64,000 nucleotides of DNA from Anaerostipes sp. 992a (GTDB lineage: Bacteria > Bacillota > Clostridia > Lachnospirales > Lachnospiraceae), in the NCBI RefSeq assembly GCF_001940245.1, contig NZ_MJIG01000004.1, positions 558,001 to 622,000 on the forward strand. The letters run 5' to 3'. Under the pieces are notes generated by a model. It had not been told where the DNA came from, did no database searches, and was given only the letters and a program-made list of their open reading frames with translations. The translations under genes were made by a program, and so were the position numbers. This document shows, in pieces, positions 8,630 to 17,989 of this stretch; positions within the stretch are counted from its first letter, which is position 1, and every line of letters begins with the position of its first letter.

Positions 8630-9124
8630 CTAATACTGCTTTTCTTTCTCCGTGCTGATACAATAAATATTATCTACCCACGGCTCCAGTTCTTTTGGCA
8701 TCTTACGCCCTGTGAAGATGATCTGCATATCATCATGCTTCTTTTGAACAAATGAGATCAATTCTTCCACATCAATCAACCCCAATTCAACCAGACCCAA
8801 AGCTTCATCCAAAACAAGTAAATCACACTGGCATGCATCGATTACTTTTTTTGTATAATTTACTGTATTGCGGATATTGTTGTACGTTTCCTCTTTCTCC
8901 GCTTCGGTTAATTCATTATAACACTTTGTTTGTTTTTCAAATGTGAAAAATTTAATTTCTGGTTCCAGTCTCTTCAGGTACTCAAGCTGAGCAGAATCCT
9001 TTCCTTTCAAAAACCGGACGATGATCGCCTGTTTTCCCGCACTTGCTGCACGGGTGCAAATACCAAGCGCTGCCGCTGTCTTTCCTCTTCCTGAGCCACA
9101 AAAGACTTCTACTTGTCCTTCCAT
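8630..9124 (-). CDS. cobO: Cob(I)yrinic acid a,c-diamide adenosyltransferase, CobO/BtuR type
   Basis: Adenosylates corrinoids in cobalamin synthesis or salvage. The 164-residue protein starts with a P-loop (FCGSGRGKTAAALG, residues 8-21) typical of CobA/CobO/BtuR, followed by the Walker-B-like LLVLDEALGLVELGLID. It is slightly shorter than many members (about 170-200). No other cobalamin gene is adjacent; a CobD-like enzyme lies 41 kb away at 50450. It is followed at 38 bases by dapA, which may simply share the transcript. Confidence 0.85.
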   Translation of the reverse strand: MEGQVEVFCGSGRGKTAAALGICTRAASAGKQAIIVRFLKGKDSAQLEYLKRLEPEIKFFTFEKQTKCYNELTEAEKEETYNNIRNTVNYTKKVIDACQCDLLVLDEALGLVELGLIDVEELISFVQKKHDDMQIIFTGRKMPKELEPWVDNIYCISTEKEKQY

Positions 9125-9195
9125 AATTTCACCTCAACGTGTACTAAATAAACATATTATCGACTTATTGTATCACAATTAATTTAAAAATCCAA

Positions 9196-9804
9196 CTATT
9201 CTTCTCTAATTTCTAATTTATTGACCGAAATTTCATAAGCAGTTCTGGAAATAATCTGGTTCTCTCCTACCTTTTTTTGATACTTTCTGCTCTGGATCCT
9301 TCCAAGCACCTGTATGTGAGAGCCAATTTCCAGATTGCCTGCAAATCTGGCATTACGTCCCCAACATATGCACGGAATATAATCAGATTTTCCATACGCA
9401 CGATTTACCGCCAATAAAATATCGCAGATTTCTCGCCCCAAAGGTGTCATTCGATAGACCGGCTCCTTGCAGATATATCCATCCAGCATAATATAATTCG
9501 GCTTTCTGTTTTCATAGCTGTCAATCCATTCCAACTCTCTCACGAACAATGATAAAATTAGATGATTTTTTTCACTTTCATGTTTATTATAAGATCGAAA
9601 TTGTCCCTTTGCTTCTAATTTACGACCTATGTAATTCTTTGTTACATCTACTAAACGTTCAGAGACCAACAGCGGAATCTCATCAGTAGCATCACTTAAA
9701 CGACGCACCTGAATTTTTAATGTATAAAATCCCTCTCCAAAAATTTCATGGCTGAATTGAAATTCCGTTATTACCTCTCCTGCTACAATTGCCTGATTTG
9801 TCAT
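9196..9804 (-). CDS. SSB-like protein with two OB-type regions
   Basis: The start at 9804 (MTNQAIVAGEV) has GGGAG eight bases upstream and gives 202 residues. The C-terminal half (about 105-195: YIMLDGYICKEPVYR, GREICDILLAVNRAYG, DYIPCICWGRNA, GSHIQVLGRIQSR) is a recognisable single-stranded-DNA-binding OB fold. The N-terminal half (FYTLKIQVRRLSD, GRKLEAKGQFRSY) looks like a second, diverged OB copy. It lacks the acidic C-terminal tip of housekeeping SSB, so it is probably an accessory ssDNA-binding protein. Function is inferred from fold only. Confidence 0.7.
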   Translation of the reverse strand: MTNQAIVAGEVITEFQFSHEIFGEGFYTLKIQVRRLSDATDEIPLLVSERLVDVTKNYIGRKLEAKGQFRSYNKHESEKNHLILSLFVRELEWIDSYENRKPNYIMLDGYICKEPVYRMTPLGREICDILLAVNRAYGKSDYIPCICWGRNARFAGNLEIGSHIQVLGRIQSRKYQKKVGENQIISRTAYEISVNKLEIREE

Positions 9805-9965
9805 CTCTATTTCTCCCTTCTTGTATAAAGCTGTCATACATCCTCTGTCATCTTCCACTGTGATGTACGATATAATGTATGAATAGACGGGAGATTTTAG
9901 ACGTTCTATTTTTGTCTAGTTTCTGCCTTTTTTCTTCGAATTATGCAGCTTAGGCCCAAGGGCTC

Positions 9966-10703
9966 TTATCGATATATACTTTTATAACAATATACGCAGC
10001 TTTGGATAAGCCATAAAACAGTTACCACAATGGATGCAAAGAAATCCATTCCACAAAACATATGTGCCAGGTAAGTAACCAGCCATGCTCCCACATAGGC
10101 AACACTCATAACCCGATAGGAAGACCATGCAGCATGATAAATATCCATCTTCTCTGCCTCATCACAGCTTTCCATCCATTTGTCCAGAAATTTCCTGTCA
10201 TAAACACTTCCATGCTTCTCAGGATTCATAACTTTTGTCAGATCCACCGTCTTCTGTTGAAAGATTACGACCAACACAACGTTTAAGATAAAAACCACCA
10301 GCAACGGTATATCTAGTTCCGTCTTTCCAATTCCCATTCCGAAGAAAAAGAAATTAAGAATGGTATTGATGGATTCTCCCCACATGGCATACCCAAGCTT
10401 CTTATCAATCTGTTCTGCTATCTTCTCTTCCTCTCCATCCCATTGTTGATAAAGAGACACACTCTGACGATAGAAAATGAAGGTAGCCAGATGAAAGATA
10501 CCTGCCGTTACCAACAGTGCAATGAAAGCGATTTCCGGGAGCATGCCCTCCAGCCAATAGCAAACATCCATGATCCGTTCTTCCATTACAAATCCAAATC
10601 CTCCAAGAAATCCTCCAAATACACCTCCAGCAAGAATGATCAGGATAAACTTCTTCAATGCTTTTCTATTCTCTCTCTTATTCTCTTCTCTCTTATTTGT
10701 CAT
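9966..10703 (-). CDS. DUF3169 family membrane protein
   Basis: About 245 residues with four to six membrane segments: FILIILAGGVFGGFLGGFGF, IAFIALLVTAGIFHLATFIF, a central pair near LLVVFILNVVLVVIF, and a C-terminal pair. A soluble loop NPEKHGSVYDRKFLDKW is typical of DUF3169. The ATG at 10703 overlaps the end of the upstream HTH gene by 11 bases. HTH/DUF3169 pairs are common in Firmicutes; the membrane partner's role is not known to me. An 11-base overlap and the shared operator region show the two are one operon. Confidence 0.75.
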   Translation of the reverse strand: MTNKREENKRENRKALKKFILIILAGGVFGGFLGGFGFVMEERIMDVCYWLEGMLPEIAFIALLVTAGIFHLATFIFYRQSVSLYQQWDGEEEKIAEQIDKKLGYAMWGESINTILNFFFFGMGIGKTELDIPLLVVFILNVVLVVIFQQKTVDLTKVMNPEKHGSVYDRKFLDKWMESCDEAEKMDIYHAAWSSYRVMSVAYVGAWLVTYLAHMFCGMDFFASIVVTVLWLIQSCVYCYKSIYR

Positions 10704-10911
10704 TGTCCTCTTCCTCCTCATACCAGAAAATATCTTCTACACTGACTTCAAACACCTTTGCAATCTTTAATGCCAGAACCACGGATGGAGAATAATCCCC
10801 CCGCTCAATCTGGCTGATGGTCTGTCTGGACACTCCTGCCAGCTTTCCCATCTGCTGCTGATTCACACCAATTCTTGCTCTGTATTCTTTCAAACGATTA
10901 TGCAACGGCAT
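10693..10911 (-). CDS. XRE-family HTH regulator
   Basis: 72 residues, almost entirely a Cro/CI-type helix-turn-helix: LKEYRARIGVNQQQMGKLAG, then VSRQTISQIERGDYSPSVVL as the recognition region, and an acidic tail. The ATG at 10911 lies seven bases after GGAGG. The promoter region carries several TTGTCA/TGACAA palindromes, so the protein probably represses its own operon with the DUF3169 gene. Such short regulators resemble YozG/PlcR-type single-domain repressors. Confidence 0.88.
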   Translation of the reverse strand: MPLHNRLKEYRARIGVNQQQMGKLAGVSRQTISQIERGDYSPSVVLALKIAKVFEVSVEDIFWYEEEEDNDK

Positions 10912-10944
10912 CAAACCACCTCCACTTCTATTTGAAAACTTTTC

Positions 10945-11005
10945 TTGTCATAATGACAACTTTTCTTGTCATTTTAAGTGTATCATTGACAAGTATTCTT
11001 GTCAA
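10945..11005 (-). promoter_or_regulatory. Promoter with embedded palindromic operators for the HTH/DUF3169 operon
   Basis: On the minus strand, TTGACA (at 11000-11005), 17 bases, then TACACT (10977-10982) form a promoter. Overlapping it is TTGACAAG-TATT-CTTGTCAA (10986-11005), a perfect inverted repeat. Downstream lies TTGTCAT-A-ATGACAA (10945-10959), also perfect, plus a lone TTGTCA half site at 10966-10971. The spacing lets bound repressor cover both the -35 and the start site. Confidence 0.8.
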
Positions 11006-11081
11006 TACATTTTAAGTTCCGATATTTTTTATGTAACAAAAAAAGAAGCTACCAATGAAATATGATAACTTCTTACATCTT

Positions 11082-12446
11082 CTAATAAAGCGGTTTGACT
11101 TCTTTTTTATATACATAACATAAAAAGGTCGTGCATATGATAACGGAAAAAATCTCTGCAATCGGAAATGACCACCAGATTGCAGATAACCCACCAATCT
11201 TCGATAATAGATATGCTACTGGAAGCAGAACGATCAATTGCCGAAGAACGGATACCAACAGACTTAATACTCCGTGCCCAAATGCCTGAAATACCGATGA
11301 AGAGATTACACAATAACCAGCAAATAAAAAGCTTAGACTGATGATTTTCAGAGCTGGGATTCCAATGGAAAGCATAGTCTCAGAAGCATTAAAGCATCGC
11401 AGCAATTGTGCCGGAATGCACTGGATAATCAAAAATCCCATGAACATAATGGACACAGCCGCTATAATACTAAGCTTGATGGTCTTTACGATACGTTTTG
11501 GTCTGCGAGCCCCAAAATTGTATGCTACAATCGGCACTAATCCATTGTTCAATCCAAACACAGGCATGAAGACAAAGCTTTGCAGCTTAAAGTAAACACC
11601 AAAGACTGCCGTAGCAGTAGCCGTAAACATCATTAGGATCTTATTCATACCAAACGTCATGACAGAACTTACTGATGCCATGATGATAGATGGAATACCG
11701 ATGCTGTAAATATGAGCCACTACCCTTCCAGATAATCTATATTGTTTTAATGATATACGGATTTCTTTATTCCACTTTCTGTTAAATACACAGGCTAAAA
11801 TCGCTGCAATTATTTGCCCGGTGACGGTTGCCAATCCGGCTCCTGCTACTCCCATTTTAGGAAATCCCAGCAGACCGAAGATCATGATCGGATCTAAAAT
11901 AATATTAATCACAGCTCCTAACGATTGTGTCACCATCGTATACAAAGTCATACCGGTAGACTGCAAAAGCCGTTCAAAGATAATCTGAAAAAACATTCCA
12001 AATGATATCATCCCAATAACTTTGATGTAACTGTTCCCATATTGAATAATCTGCAAATTCGATGTCTGCACCTGATAATAAAAGTCCGCAAACAGTGCAG
12101 TGAAAACAACAAATACAAGATAGCTGAAAAAAGCCAACATGATTCCATTGTTGGCCACCTTATTCGCATATTCCCGATCTCCGGCTCCCAGTGCTCGTGA
12201 TAACAATGCATTGACACCGACACCAGTTCCAGTGGCAACCGCGATCATCAAATTTTGCACCGGAAAAGCTAGTGATACTGCAGTCAACGCATTTTCGTTA
12301 ATCTGTGCTACGAATATACTGTCCACCACATTATAAAAGGCCTGTACCAGCATAGACAACATGATAGGCACAGACATAGTAACTAAAAGTTTTCCGATGG
12401 GCATGACTCCCATCTTATTTTCTTTTAAAGCTTTTTGTTCCTCCAC
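11082..12446 (-). CDS. MATE family efflux transporter
   Basis: A 454-residue inner-membrane protein with about 12 helices in two related halves; each half begins with the family pattern (PIMLSMLVQAFYNVVDSIFV near residue 30; PSIIMASVSSVMTFGMNK near 255). It starts at GTG 12446 behind GAGGG. MATE proteins export cationic drugs or metabolites using Na+ or H+ gradients; the substrate here cannot be told. The HD-domain gene 24 bases upstream may share the transcript. Confidence 0.92.
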   Translation of the reverse strand: MEEQKALKENKMGVMPIGKLLVTMSVPIMLSMLVQAFYNVVDSIFVAQINENALTAVSLAFPVQNLMIAVATGTGVGVNALLSRALGAGDREYANKVANNGIMLAFFSYLVFVVFTALFADFYYQVQTSNLQIIQYGNSYIKVIGMISFGMFFQIIFERLLQSTGMTLYTMVTQSLGAVINIILDPIMIFGLLGFPKMGVAGAGLATVTGQIIAAILACVFNRKWNKEIRISLKQYRLSGRVVAHIYSIGIPSIIMASVSSVMTFGMNKILMMFTATATAVFGVYFKLQSFVFMPVFGLNNGLVPIVAYNFGARRPKRIVKTIKLSIIAAVSIMFMGFLIIQCIPAQLLRCFNASETMLSIGIPALKIISLSFLFAGYCVISSSVFQAFGHGVLSLLVSVLRQLIVLLPVAYLLSKIGGLSAIWWSFPIAEIFSVIICTTFLCYVYKKEVKPLY

Positions 12447-12470
12447 GTAATTGTCCCTCTTTCCTCTTCA

Positions 12471-13244
12471 CTATTTTTCAATTTGTTTTTCTAGAAATTC
12501 ACTGATCAGGCTTTGAATTTCTCTTATCTGTCTGGCCGTTTCTAAATTACCATAGGGAATTCTTCTGATAATTCTATCCACATAATGATTTTCCAAAATT
12601 ATCTCCATAGTCTCTTTAAAATTTATATCAAAGAAATATGCAACATAAGAAATCCAGTAATCAACCTTTGTCCTTCTGGTACTGCTTATCACCGCCTTCT
12701 TTTTCTCCACCTGTTCCAAAACTTCCGGCGTGATCAGGCAATCCCCAACTTCTTCTGCTGATACATCCAGAAGGGTTTCTATCGTCTCATCTAACTTTAC
12801 CCTACAATTATCCAGCTTGTCCGCATCCCGGATCAGCTTTGCATGCAGCAGCATTCGTTCATCCTCGATTCCGGACAATTCATAATCACTGTGTTTAAGA
12901 ATCGCTATCTTTATAATGTCATCAAACTTGTCTTCTTTTATAAAATTCCGAATCATTCCTTCCTCAAAAAGAACTTTGACACCATACGCTGCATGATCCA
13001 TAACCCCTGGCTCAAAGCTATGAAATCTTCTCAGCTGTTCAAATCGGCCAATGTCATGAAGCAGGCCAATCAGTCTTGCCAGAAGGCAATCCTCTTCCAG
13101 CAACCCCATTCTCTTCGTAATCTGATCCATGCAGGAGCAAACACCATAGGTATGAACAATTTTTAATTGAATCTTATCATCCCTACGGTCGTATTGATCT
13201 AAATACTCTTCGAATTTCTTTTCCGCATATACTATATCTATCAC
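12471..13244 (-). CDS. HD-domain hydrolase
   Basis: 257 residues with the metal-binding HD pattern: KIVHTYGVCSCM (first His), LIGLLHDIGRFEQ (HD pair, about residues 58-70), MDHAAYGVKVLF, ILKHSDYEL and LIRDADKLDN. This is a predicted metal-dependent phosphohydrolase of unknown substrate. A GTG start at 13244 fits the reading frame and a purine-rich site. It lies directly upstream of the MATE gene. Confidence 0.8.
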   Translation of the reverse strand: MIDIVYAEKKFEEYLDQYDRRDDKIQLKIVHTYGVCSCMDQITKRMGLLEEDCLLARLIGLLHDIGRFEQLRRFHSFEPGVMDHAAYGVKVLFEEGMIRNFIKEDKFDDIIKIAILKHSDYELSGIEDERMLLHAKLIRDADKLDNCRVKLDETIETLLDVSAEEVGDCLITPEVLEQVEKKKAVISSTRRTKVDYWISYVAYFFDINFKETMEIILENHYVDRIIRRIPYGNLETARQIREIQSLISEFLEKQIEK

Positions 13245-13321
13245 TTTCTTCTCATTCCTTCCAAATAAAGCACCTGATCAATTCAAGGCAAACACTATTA
13301 TATAAAGGAATGTTATAAATT

Positions 13322-14455
13322 TCAATCCGTTGTTTTCATTTTCTTCTTTTTCCCTATAAGGAAACTGGCAACAAAAGCCGTGATCGGAACCGTTAACACC
13401 ACTCCCAGGCTTCCAGAAAGTCCCTGCATAATTTCAATTCCGATAATATAAGAATTTGCCAGCTGGCGATAACTCAGATCATAGGCATAATTAATGATCA
13501 ATGTAGTGAGCGATCCTCCAACATAAGCAAAAATCAACGTATTGGTCATTGTTCCCATCATATCCTGCCCCACATGAATTCCGGATAAAAATACCTGCTT
13601 TCGGGATAGGCTGGGATTAGTGTCATGTATTTCCTGAATGGTAGAAGCAATCGACATTCCCACATCCATAACTGCCCCCAGCGATGAAATAATGATTCCA
13701 GAAAAAAGCAGCTGTCCAATCTGAATAGAGGAATTTTGCCCAACGTAATTTAACGTCTCAATATCAGATACATTATAGCCGCTTATTCCTGCAGCCTTCC
13801 CAAAGATTAGGGCTGCCACAGCTGAAATGACAACTCCACATGTGGTCCCAATAATAGCAGATAGTGTTTTCGAAGAAATTCCTCCGAGAAGACCCAGTGT
13901 AACTACAGTTGTCAATACCGATACTACGATCGTGATCATAATCGGAGAGATACCCTGATAGATCAATGGAAACATCAGATATCCAATACAGATAAATGCA
14001 AAGATAAGACTTAACACGGCTTTTGCTCCTTTTTTCCCGCCAATGATACAGACCACTGCTGCAAAAATCAATGAAAAGCCATAGATTACGGAGGTACGAT
14101 CCCTGCTATATACTGTTACTATATTACTGCTGCTATTTTCACTGACGATTACGATTACTTTTGTCCCAACCTCACAATCTGCACCAAATAAAGTTCCATT
14201 TGGATTGACTGCCTCATATTCCTTTCCTTTATTGTTTCCACTCTTGATTCGAACCATCACTTCCTGAGTTCCATAACGATTCCCGTCCTCCGCTACATTA
14301 TCTTTTGTAATTTCGGTGACAACCGCCTTTTCATAACTTTGTCCTTTGGTAGAAATCATAGGTGTTTTTTCAAATTGGTTACACTCTAGCAAGAGCAGGA
14401 TAAATACTATACCGATGATCGGAACTATCATAAGTTTTTTCTTAATACTCATCAT
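13322..14455 (-). CDS. YibE/F-like membrane protein
   Basis: 377 residues. An N-terminal membrane anchor is followed by an outside domain (about 40-115: VVTEITKDN, GTQEVMVRIKSG, then VIVIVSENSS) and seven to eight membrane helices (from YGFSLIFAAVVCIIGG onward), ending in a lysine-rich tail. The pattern matches the YibE/F family, multipass proteins of unknown function. RBS GGAGAAAGG lies before ATGATG. It follows the phosphatase gene's terminator. Confidence 0.8.
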   Translation of the reverse strand: MMSIKKKLMIVPIIGIVFILLLLECNQFEKTPMISTKGQSYEKAVVTEITKDNVAEDGNRYGTQEVMVRIKSGNNKGKEYEAVNPNGTLFGADCEVGTKVIVIVSENSSSNIVTVYSRDRTSVIYGFSLIFAAVVCIIGGKKGAKAVLSLIFAFICIGYLMFPLIYQGISPIMITIVVSVLTTVVTLGLLGGISSKTLSAIIGTTCGVVISAVAALIFGKAAGISGYNVSDIETLNYVGQNSSIQIGQLLFSGIIISSLGAVMDVGMSIASTIQEIHDTNPSLSRKQVFLSGIHVGQDMMGTMTNTLIFAYVGGSLTTLIINYAYDLSYRQLANSYIIGIEIMQGLSGSLGVVLTVPITAFVASFLIGKKKKMKTTD

Positions 14456-14470
14456 TTTCCTTTCTCCTAA

Positions 14471-14508
14471 AGAATGCCTGAACCGTAGTACGGCTCAGGC
14501 ATTCTTGC
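14471..14508 (-). terminator. Intrinsic terminator between phosphatase and YibE/F genes
   Basis: AGAATGCCTGA and TCAGGCATTCT (14471-14481, 14495-14505) form an 11-bp stem extended inward by CCGT/ACGG. The U-tract on the minus strand is short (TTCTTT), so termination may be partial and some readthrough into the YibE/F gene is possible. Confidence 0.75.
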
Positions 14509-14536
14509 ATTTATTCATTTATTATAAAAATTTTCT

Positions 14537-16582
14537 TTATTTTACAGTTGCTGTTTTTACTGTACTATATAATCCATGAATATGTTTTCCATCTGCCACT
14601 TTATAAGAACGAACTTTCACATACACAGATTTTCCCTTTTTCAAGTCCTTGATGCTGTAAGATGTTGTTGCGTTCTTGCTGATCTTCACTGTCTTTACGC
14701 CCTTTGTAAAGCTCTTATTAGAAGCATATACGATTTCGTATCCAGTTGCTTTTGTATCCTTTTTCCAGCTTACTTTTATGCTTCCTTTTGTTTTATTGGA
14801 TACAGATGCTGTCTGCTTTTTCGGTACAACGGTAATCGTAATCTTCTTAGTTGCTTTCTGATAAGTATCCGTCTCTGCTGCAGTGACTGTAATGGTTGCC
14901 TTACCAGTACCTTTTATGGTTACCTTTCCTTTGCTGTCAACCATTGCAACCTTTTTATCTGATGTCGCATAGGTTAACTTTCCATCTCCATTTGTTTTTG
15001 CATTTAATGTAAACGCTTTATCTCCATATGTCTTCTTATAAGAAGCTGTACCAGAGATCGTCTGTTTTTCCTGATCCTTTTTCACGATCGTATAAGTAGA
15101 GGAACCATCTAATTCTTTTCCTGTTGATCCATCGTATACTGTTACAGAGAAGGAATCATCGGTTACATTTACTACGGAATAAGTTGGTGTCCAGGTCTGA
15201 CTTCTTTCAGAAATATAATCCTGCTGTGTTGCGATCAGTTCATAGAATTTAGAACCAGTAGAAGAGTTTGCTTCTAAATAAACGGTTCCCTTTGGATTTA
15301 CTACAGTGCCACTCTTTGTGTTATTTACAATTTCATAGCAGTTGTTTTGTGCCTGGAATTCTTCTCCATAATCGCCAGTATTATCCTTGCCATAAGCTGT
15401 ATGTTCTTTTCCGTCTCCTTGAAGCTGATACGTTCTAGAATAAGTATGATCATGTCCCTGTAATACCACATCGATGTCATATTCATCCATGATCGGTGTC
15501 AGCTGAGTTCTTAAGATCATACCGTCAGAATCGGAATGATCATATCCGGAACCATAAATATCCTGGTGGAAGGTAACGACTCTCCATTTTGCATCTTTAT
15601 TTTCGTTTACCGCTTTTTCAATAACATTTTTGTGAGTTGCACAATTGTAGTTGTTGGTATCTAACACGATAAATAATACATTGCCATATCTATAATAATA
15701 ATCAGTTCCTGCCTCTGTCTTTCCTTCTGTATAAGAAGTCTGATCAGCAGTGAAGCTGTTCGGATTATTGTAATGCAGTGAATACTGATTAGATGTAGAA
15801 TCGTGGTTTCCAATGGTAGTCGCAACCGGAAGAGAGCGAAGTGCATCTGCTCCAAGATATCCCGCATATTCTCTTTCATTTTGTGCGTAGTTAATCTGGT
15901 CACCTGCAGATACCATAAAGCTTACATCCTTATGATCTTTTACTGCATCCTTTAAAATCTCATTCCAGTTGTAGCTGTCATTTCTTGCAGCTAAATTATC
16001 GGAAGCTTCTCCCCCCATTCCTTTATCATAATTCATAGTATCCCCTTCAGAGCTGGTCTGCCCCTTGGATGCTCCAATCTGAGGATCCCCTACATACAGG
16101 AATGAAAATTCAGAAAATGATTTTGTACTATATTCTTCTACCTGACTCCATTCTCCATTTTGCCACACCTGATAATAATACTGTGTATTTTCTTTTAAAT
16201 CCTTTGCTGTAATTTTGTTTGAGTAATACTGCTGATCTGAAATAACAACTCCGGTTTCCTGGGTTCCGGTAAATTCAACCGCATCTGACATATCTGCATT
16301 CACTGCCAGCTTCACCTTCGGAATCTCCTGTGTGTGACTGTAATATGCAAAATTCAATTCTGTCTCATCAACACCTGGTGTCAATGATACATTTTCATAA
16401 TTACTGCTAAATGTTTCCCAGTTGTCCTTCCAGGTTGTCCATTTGGAAGCCTCTTCTGAAGCATCATTCCAATGCTCTGTTGCTGCTTTTACACTGTATG
16501 GAGCCCCACTTGTGAAAGCACCTGCCAACATAGCGGAAGTAAGCATTGCTACTGTTGCACGTTTAAAATTCATCTTAGTCAA
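14537..16582 (-). CDS. Secreted purple-acid-type metallophosphatase with C-terminal Ig-like/FN3 domains
   Basis: 681 residues. A signal peptide (ATVAMLTSAMLAGAFTSG; cleavage near SVKAA-TEH) is followed by an FN3-like purple acid phosphatase N-domain (about 50-150), then a calcineurin-like catalytic domain with YVGDPQIG, MVSAGDQIN, TIGNHDST, FHQDIYG and VLQGHDHTYSR, i.e. all the usual metal ligands. After it come a bacterial Ig-like repeat (about 515-590) and a C-terminal FN3 domain (about 595-681). No sortase or membrane anchor is seen, so it is likely released or wall-associated through the end domains. The start is TTG at 16582 with AGGAGG seven bases before. Substrate is unknown; phosphate scavenging is a reasonable guess. 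Confidence 0.88.
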   Translation of the reverse strand: MTKMNFKRATVAMLTSAMLAGAFTSGAPYSVKAATEHWNDASEEASKWTTWKDNWETFSSNYENVSLTPGVDETELNFAYYSHTQEIPKVKLAVNADMSDAVEFTGTQETGVVISDQQYYSNKITAKDLKENTQYYYQVWQNGEWSQVEEYSTKSFSEFSFLYVGDPQIGASKGQTSSEGDTMNYDKGMGGEASDNLAARNDSYNWNEILKDAVKDHKDVSFMVSAGDQINYAQNEREYAGYLGADALRSLPVATTIGNHDSTSNQYSLHYNNPNSFTADQTSYTEGKTEAGTDYYYRYGNVLFIVLDTNNYNCATHKNVIEKAVNENKDAKWRVVTFHQDIYGSGYDHSDSDGMILRTQLTPIMDEYDIDVVLQGHDHTYSRTYQLQGDGKEHTAYGKDNTGDYGEEFQAQNNCYEIVNNTKSGTVVNPKGTVYLEANSSTGSKFYELIATQQDYISERSQTWTPTYSVVNVTDDSFSVTVYDGSTGKELDGSSTYTIVKKDQEKQTISGTASYKKTYGDKAFTLNAKTNGDGKLTYATSDKKVAMVDSKGKVTIKGTGKATITVTAAETDTYQKATKKITITVVPKKQTASVSNKTKGSIKVSWKKDTKATGYEIVYASNKSFTKGVKTVKISKNATTSYSIKDLKKGKSVYVKVRSYKVADGKHIHGLYSTVKTATVK

Positions 16583-16748
16583 AATAATCCCTCCTGACTT
16601 ATGTTTTCATTTTCAACCGGCGCCTGTATAGTCTCAAATGCATTTTGACAGTATCACTATATTCCATTTTCAATATGGGCTCTATCGAAGAAATGTAAAT
16701 AATTTGTTAAAACATTCCAGCCAAAGTTTATATCAGATGATGAATGGA

Positions 16749-17789
16749 CTACTCCCTGTAATCTCCACGGCTAAATTCCAGATGACATCCAATCCGCTCC
16801 ATCCTACGGCTCAAACATCCAAAGCATTCTGCGGCCTCCTCGCCCGTGCAGATCTTATTATCATACAATGCATAATCCTTCCTTACCATGACTGGTGACA
16901 GATTGGGCATTAATACATTACCACCCGCCAGAATTCCCTGTTCCCTGCCATCTGGCGCAATGGTTCCCAGTGCTGTCGTAGCTGGAAGCAATAAGGTTGG
17001 TTTCATGATCCGTAATAAACTTAACAAAAAGGTAGTAAGTTCTGCCGTTCCGGCTGCTTCATCTTTAAATTGTGTATCATGATGAGGAATAAACGGACCA
17101 ATTCCGACCATATGTGGATCCAGTTCCTTAATGAAAAGGAGATCCTCTGCCAGATTCTCTAAAGTCTGATACGGAGAACCTACCATAAATCCAGTTCCTA
17201 CCTGATATCCAATGTCTTTTAAGTCATATAAACATTTCTTGCGATATGCCAGTGACATACTATCTGGATGCAGCATACGATAATGCTCTTCTAAAGCAGT
17301 TTCATGACGCAGCAAGTAGCGGTCGGCACCTGCTTCATATAAGCGTTTATATCTCTCATAATCCAACTCTCCCAGAGAGAGTGTTATGGCACAATCTGGA
17401 TATTTCTTACGGATAGATGCAACAATATCTACCATGATCTCAATGGTATAATAAGGATCTTCTCCTCCTTGCAATACAAAACTTCGGTATCCCAACTGAT
17501 ATCCATTTTCACAGGAGGACAGAATCTCTTCCTTGGAAAGCCGATATCTTGTTACATTTTTATTGCCTGCACGAATTCCGCAGTAGTAGCAATTATTCTT
17601 ACAATAATTCGTAAATTCTACCAGTCCACGTGGATACACCGCCTTTCCATAATGCTCATCGCATAATTTTCTGGCCATGTCGGCAGCCTCTTCTCTGACT
17701 TCTTCTCTATGCTCCAATAAAAAGACAAATTCTTCTTTTGTTAAGCTTTTTTCCTTCATTAATTTTTCTAATAAATCTTTTGCTTTCAT
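16749..17789 (-). CDS. hydE: [FeFe]-hydrogenase maturase HydE (radical SAM)
   Basis: Radical-SAM enzyme that helps build the organic ligands of the [FeFe]-hydrogenase H-cluster. The 346-residue protein has the CxxxCxxC cluster (FTNYCKNNCYYCGIR, about residue 60), the glycine-rich FVLQGGEDPYY, and the HydE-like C-terminal half (GIGPFIPHHDTQF, LPATTALGTI). The ATG at 17789 is eight bases after AAGGGTG; a GTG at 17798 is the alternative. It stands alone; hydF, hydG and the hydrogenase are not in the window. It implies fermentative hydrogen metabolism. Confidence 0.9.
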   Translation of the reverse strand: MKAKDLLEKLMKEKSLTKEEFVFLLEHREEVREEAADMARKLCDEHYGKAVYPRGLVEFTNYCKNNCYYCGIRAGNKNVTRYRLSKEEILSSCENGYQLGYRSFVLQGGEDPYYTIEIMVDIVASIRKKYPDCAITLSLGELDYERYKRLYEAGADRYLLRHETALEEHYRMLHPDSMSLAYRKKCLYDLKDIGYQVGTGFMVGSPYQTLENLAEDLLFIKELDPHMVGIGPFIPHHDTQFKDEAAGTAELTTFLLSLLRIMKPTLLLPATTALGTIAPDGREQGILAGGNVLMPNLSPVMVRKDYALYDNKICTGEEAAECFGCLSRRMERIGCHLEFSRGDYRE

Positions 17790-17910
17790 CCACTTCACAC
17801 CCTTATCTATAAATTTACAAATCTTTCTATTTTTTCTTCATCAGGTTTGTATGCATTAACTATAGCATATTAATAGGAATTATAAAATGCTTTTCTTATC
17901 ATTCTGTATC

Positions 17911-17939
17911 TTGTAATGATTTTTTATTTGTGCTAGAAT
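17911..17939 (+). promoter_or_regulatory. Promoter for typA
   Basis: TTGTAA, 17 bases, TAGAAT: a good vegetative promoter whose start site would fall about 45 bases before the typA GTG. The hydE gene diverges from the same gap. Confidence 0.7.
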
Positions 17940-17989
17940 TATCCACATTAGCGTAAATATGATTTGCATTGAAAAAGGAGTGTATTGAA

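Noticed and set aside
11012-11197. Minus-strand ORF after the MATE gene
   Set aside because: Out-of-frame read of the MATE C-terminus with no RBS.
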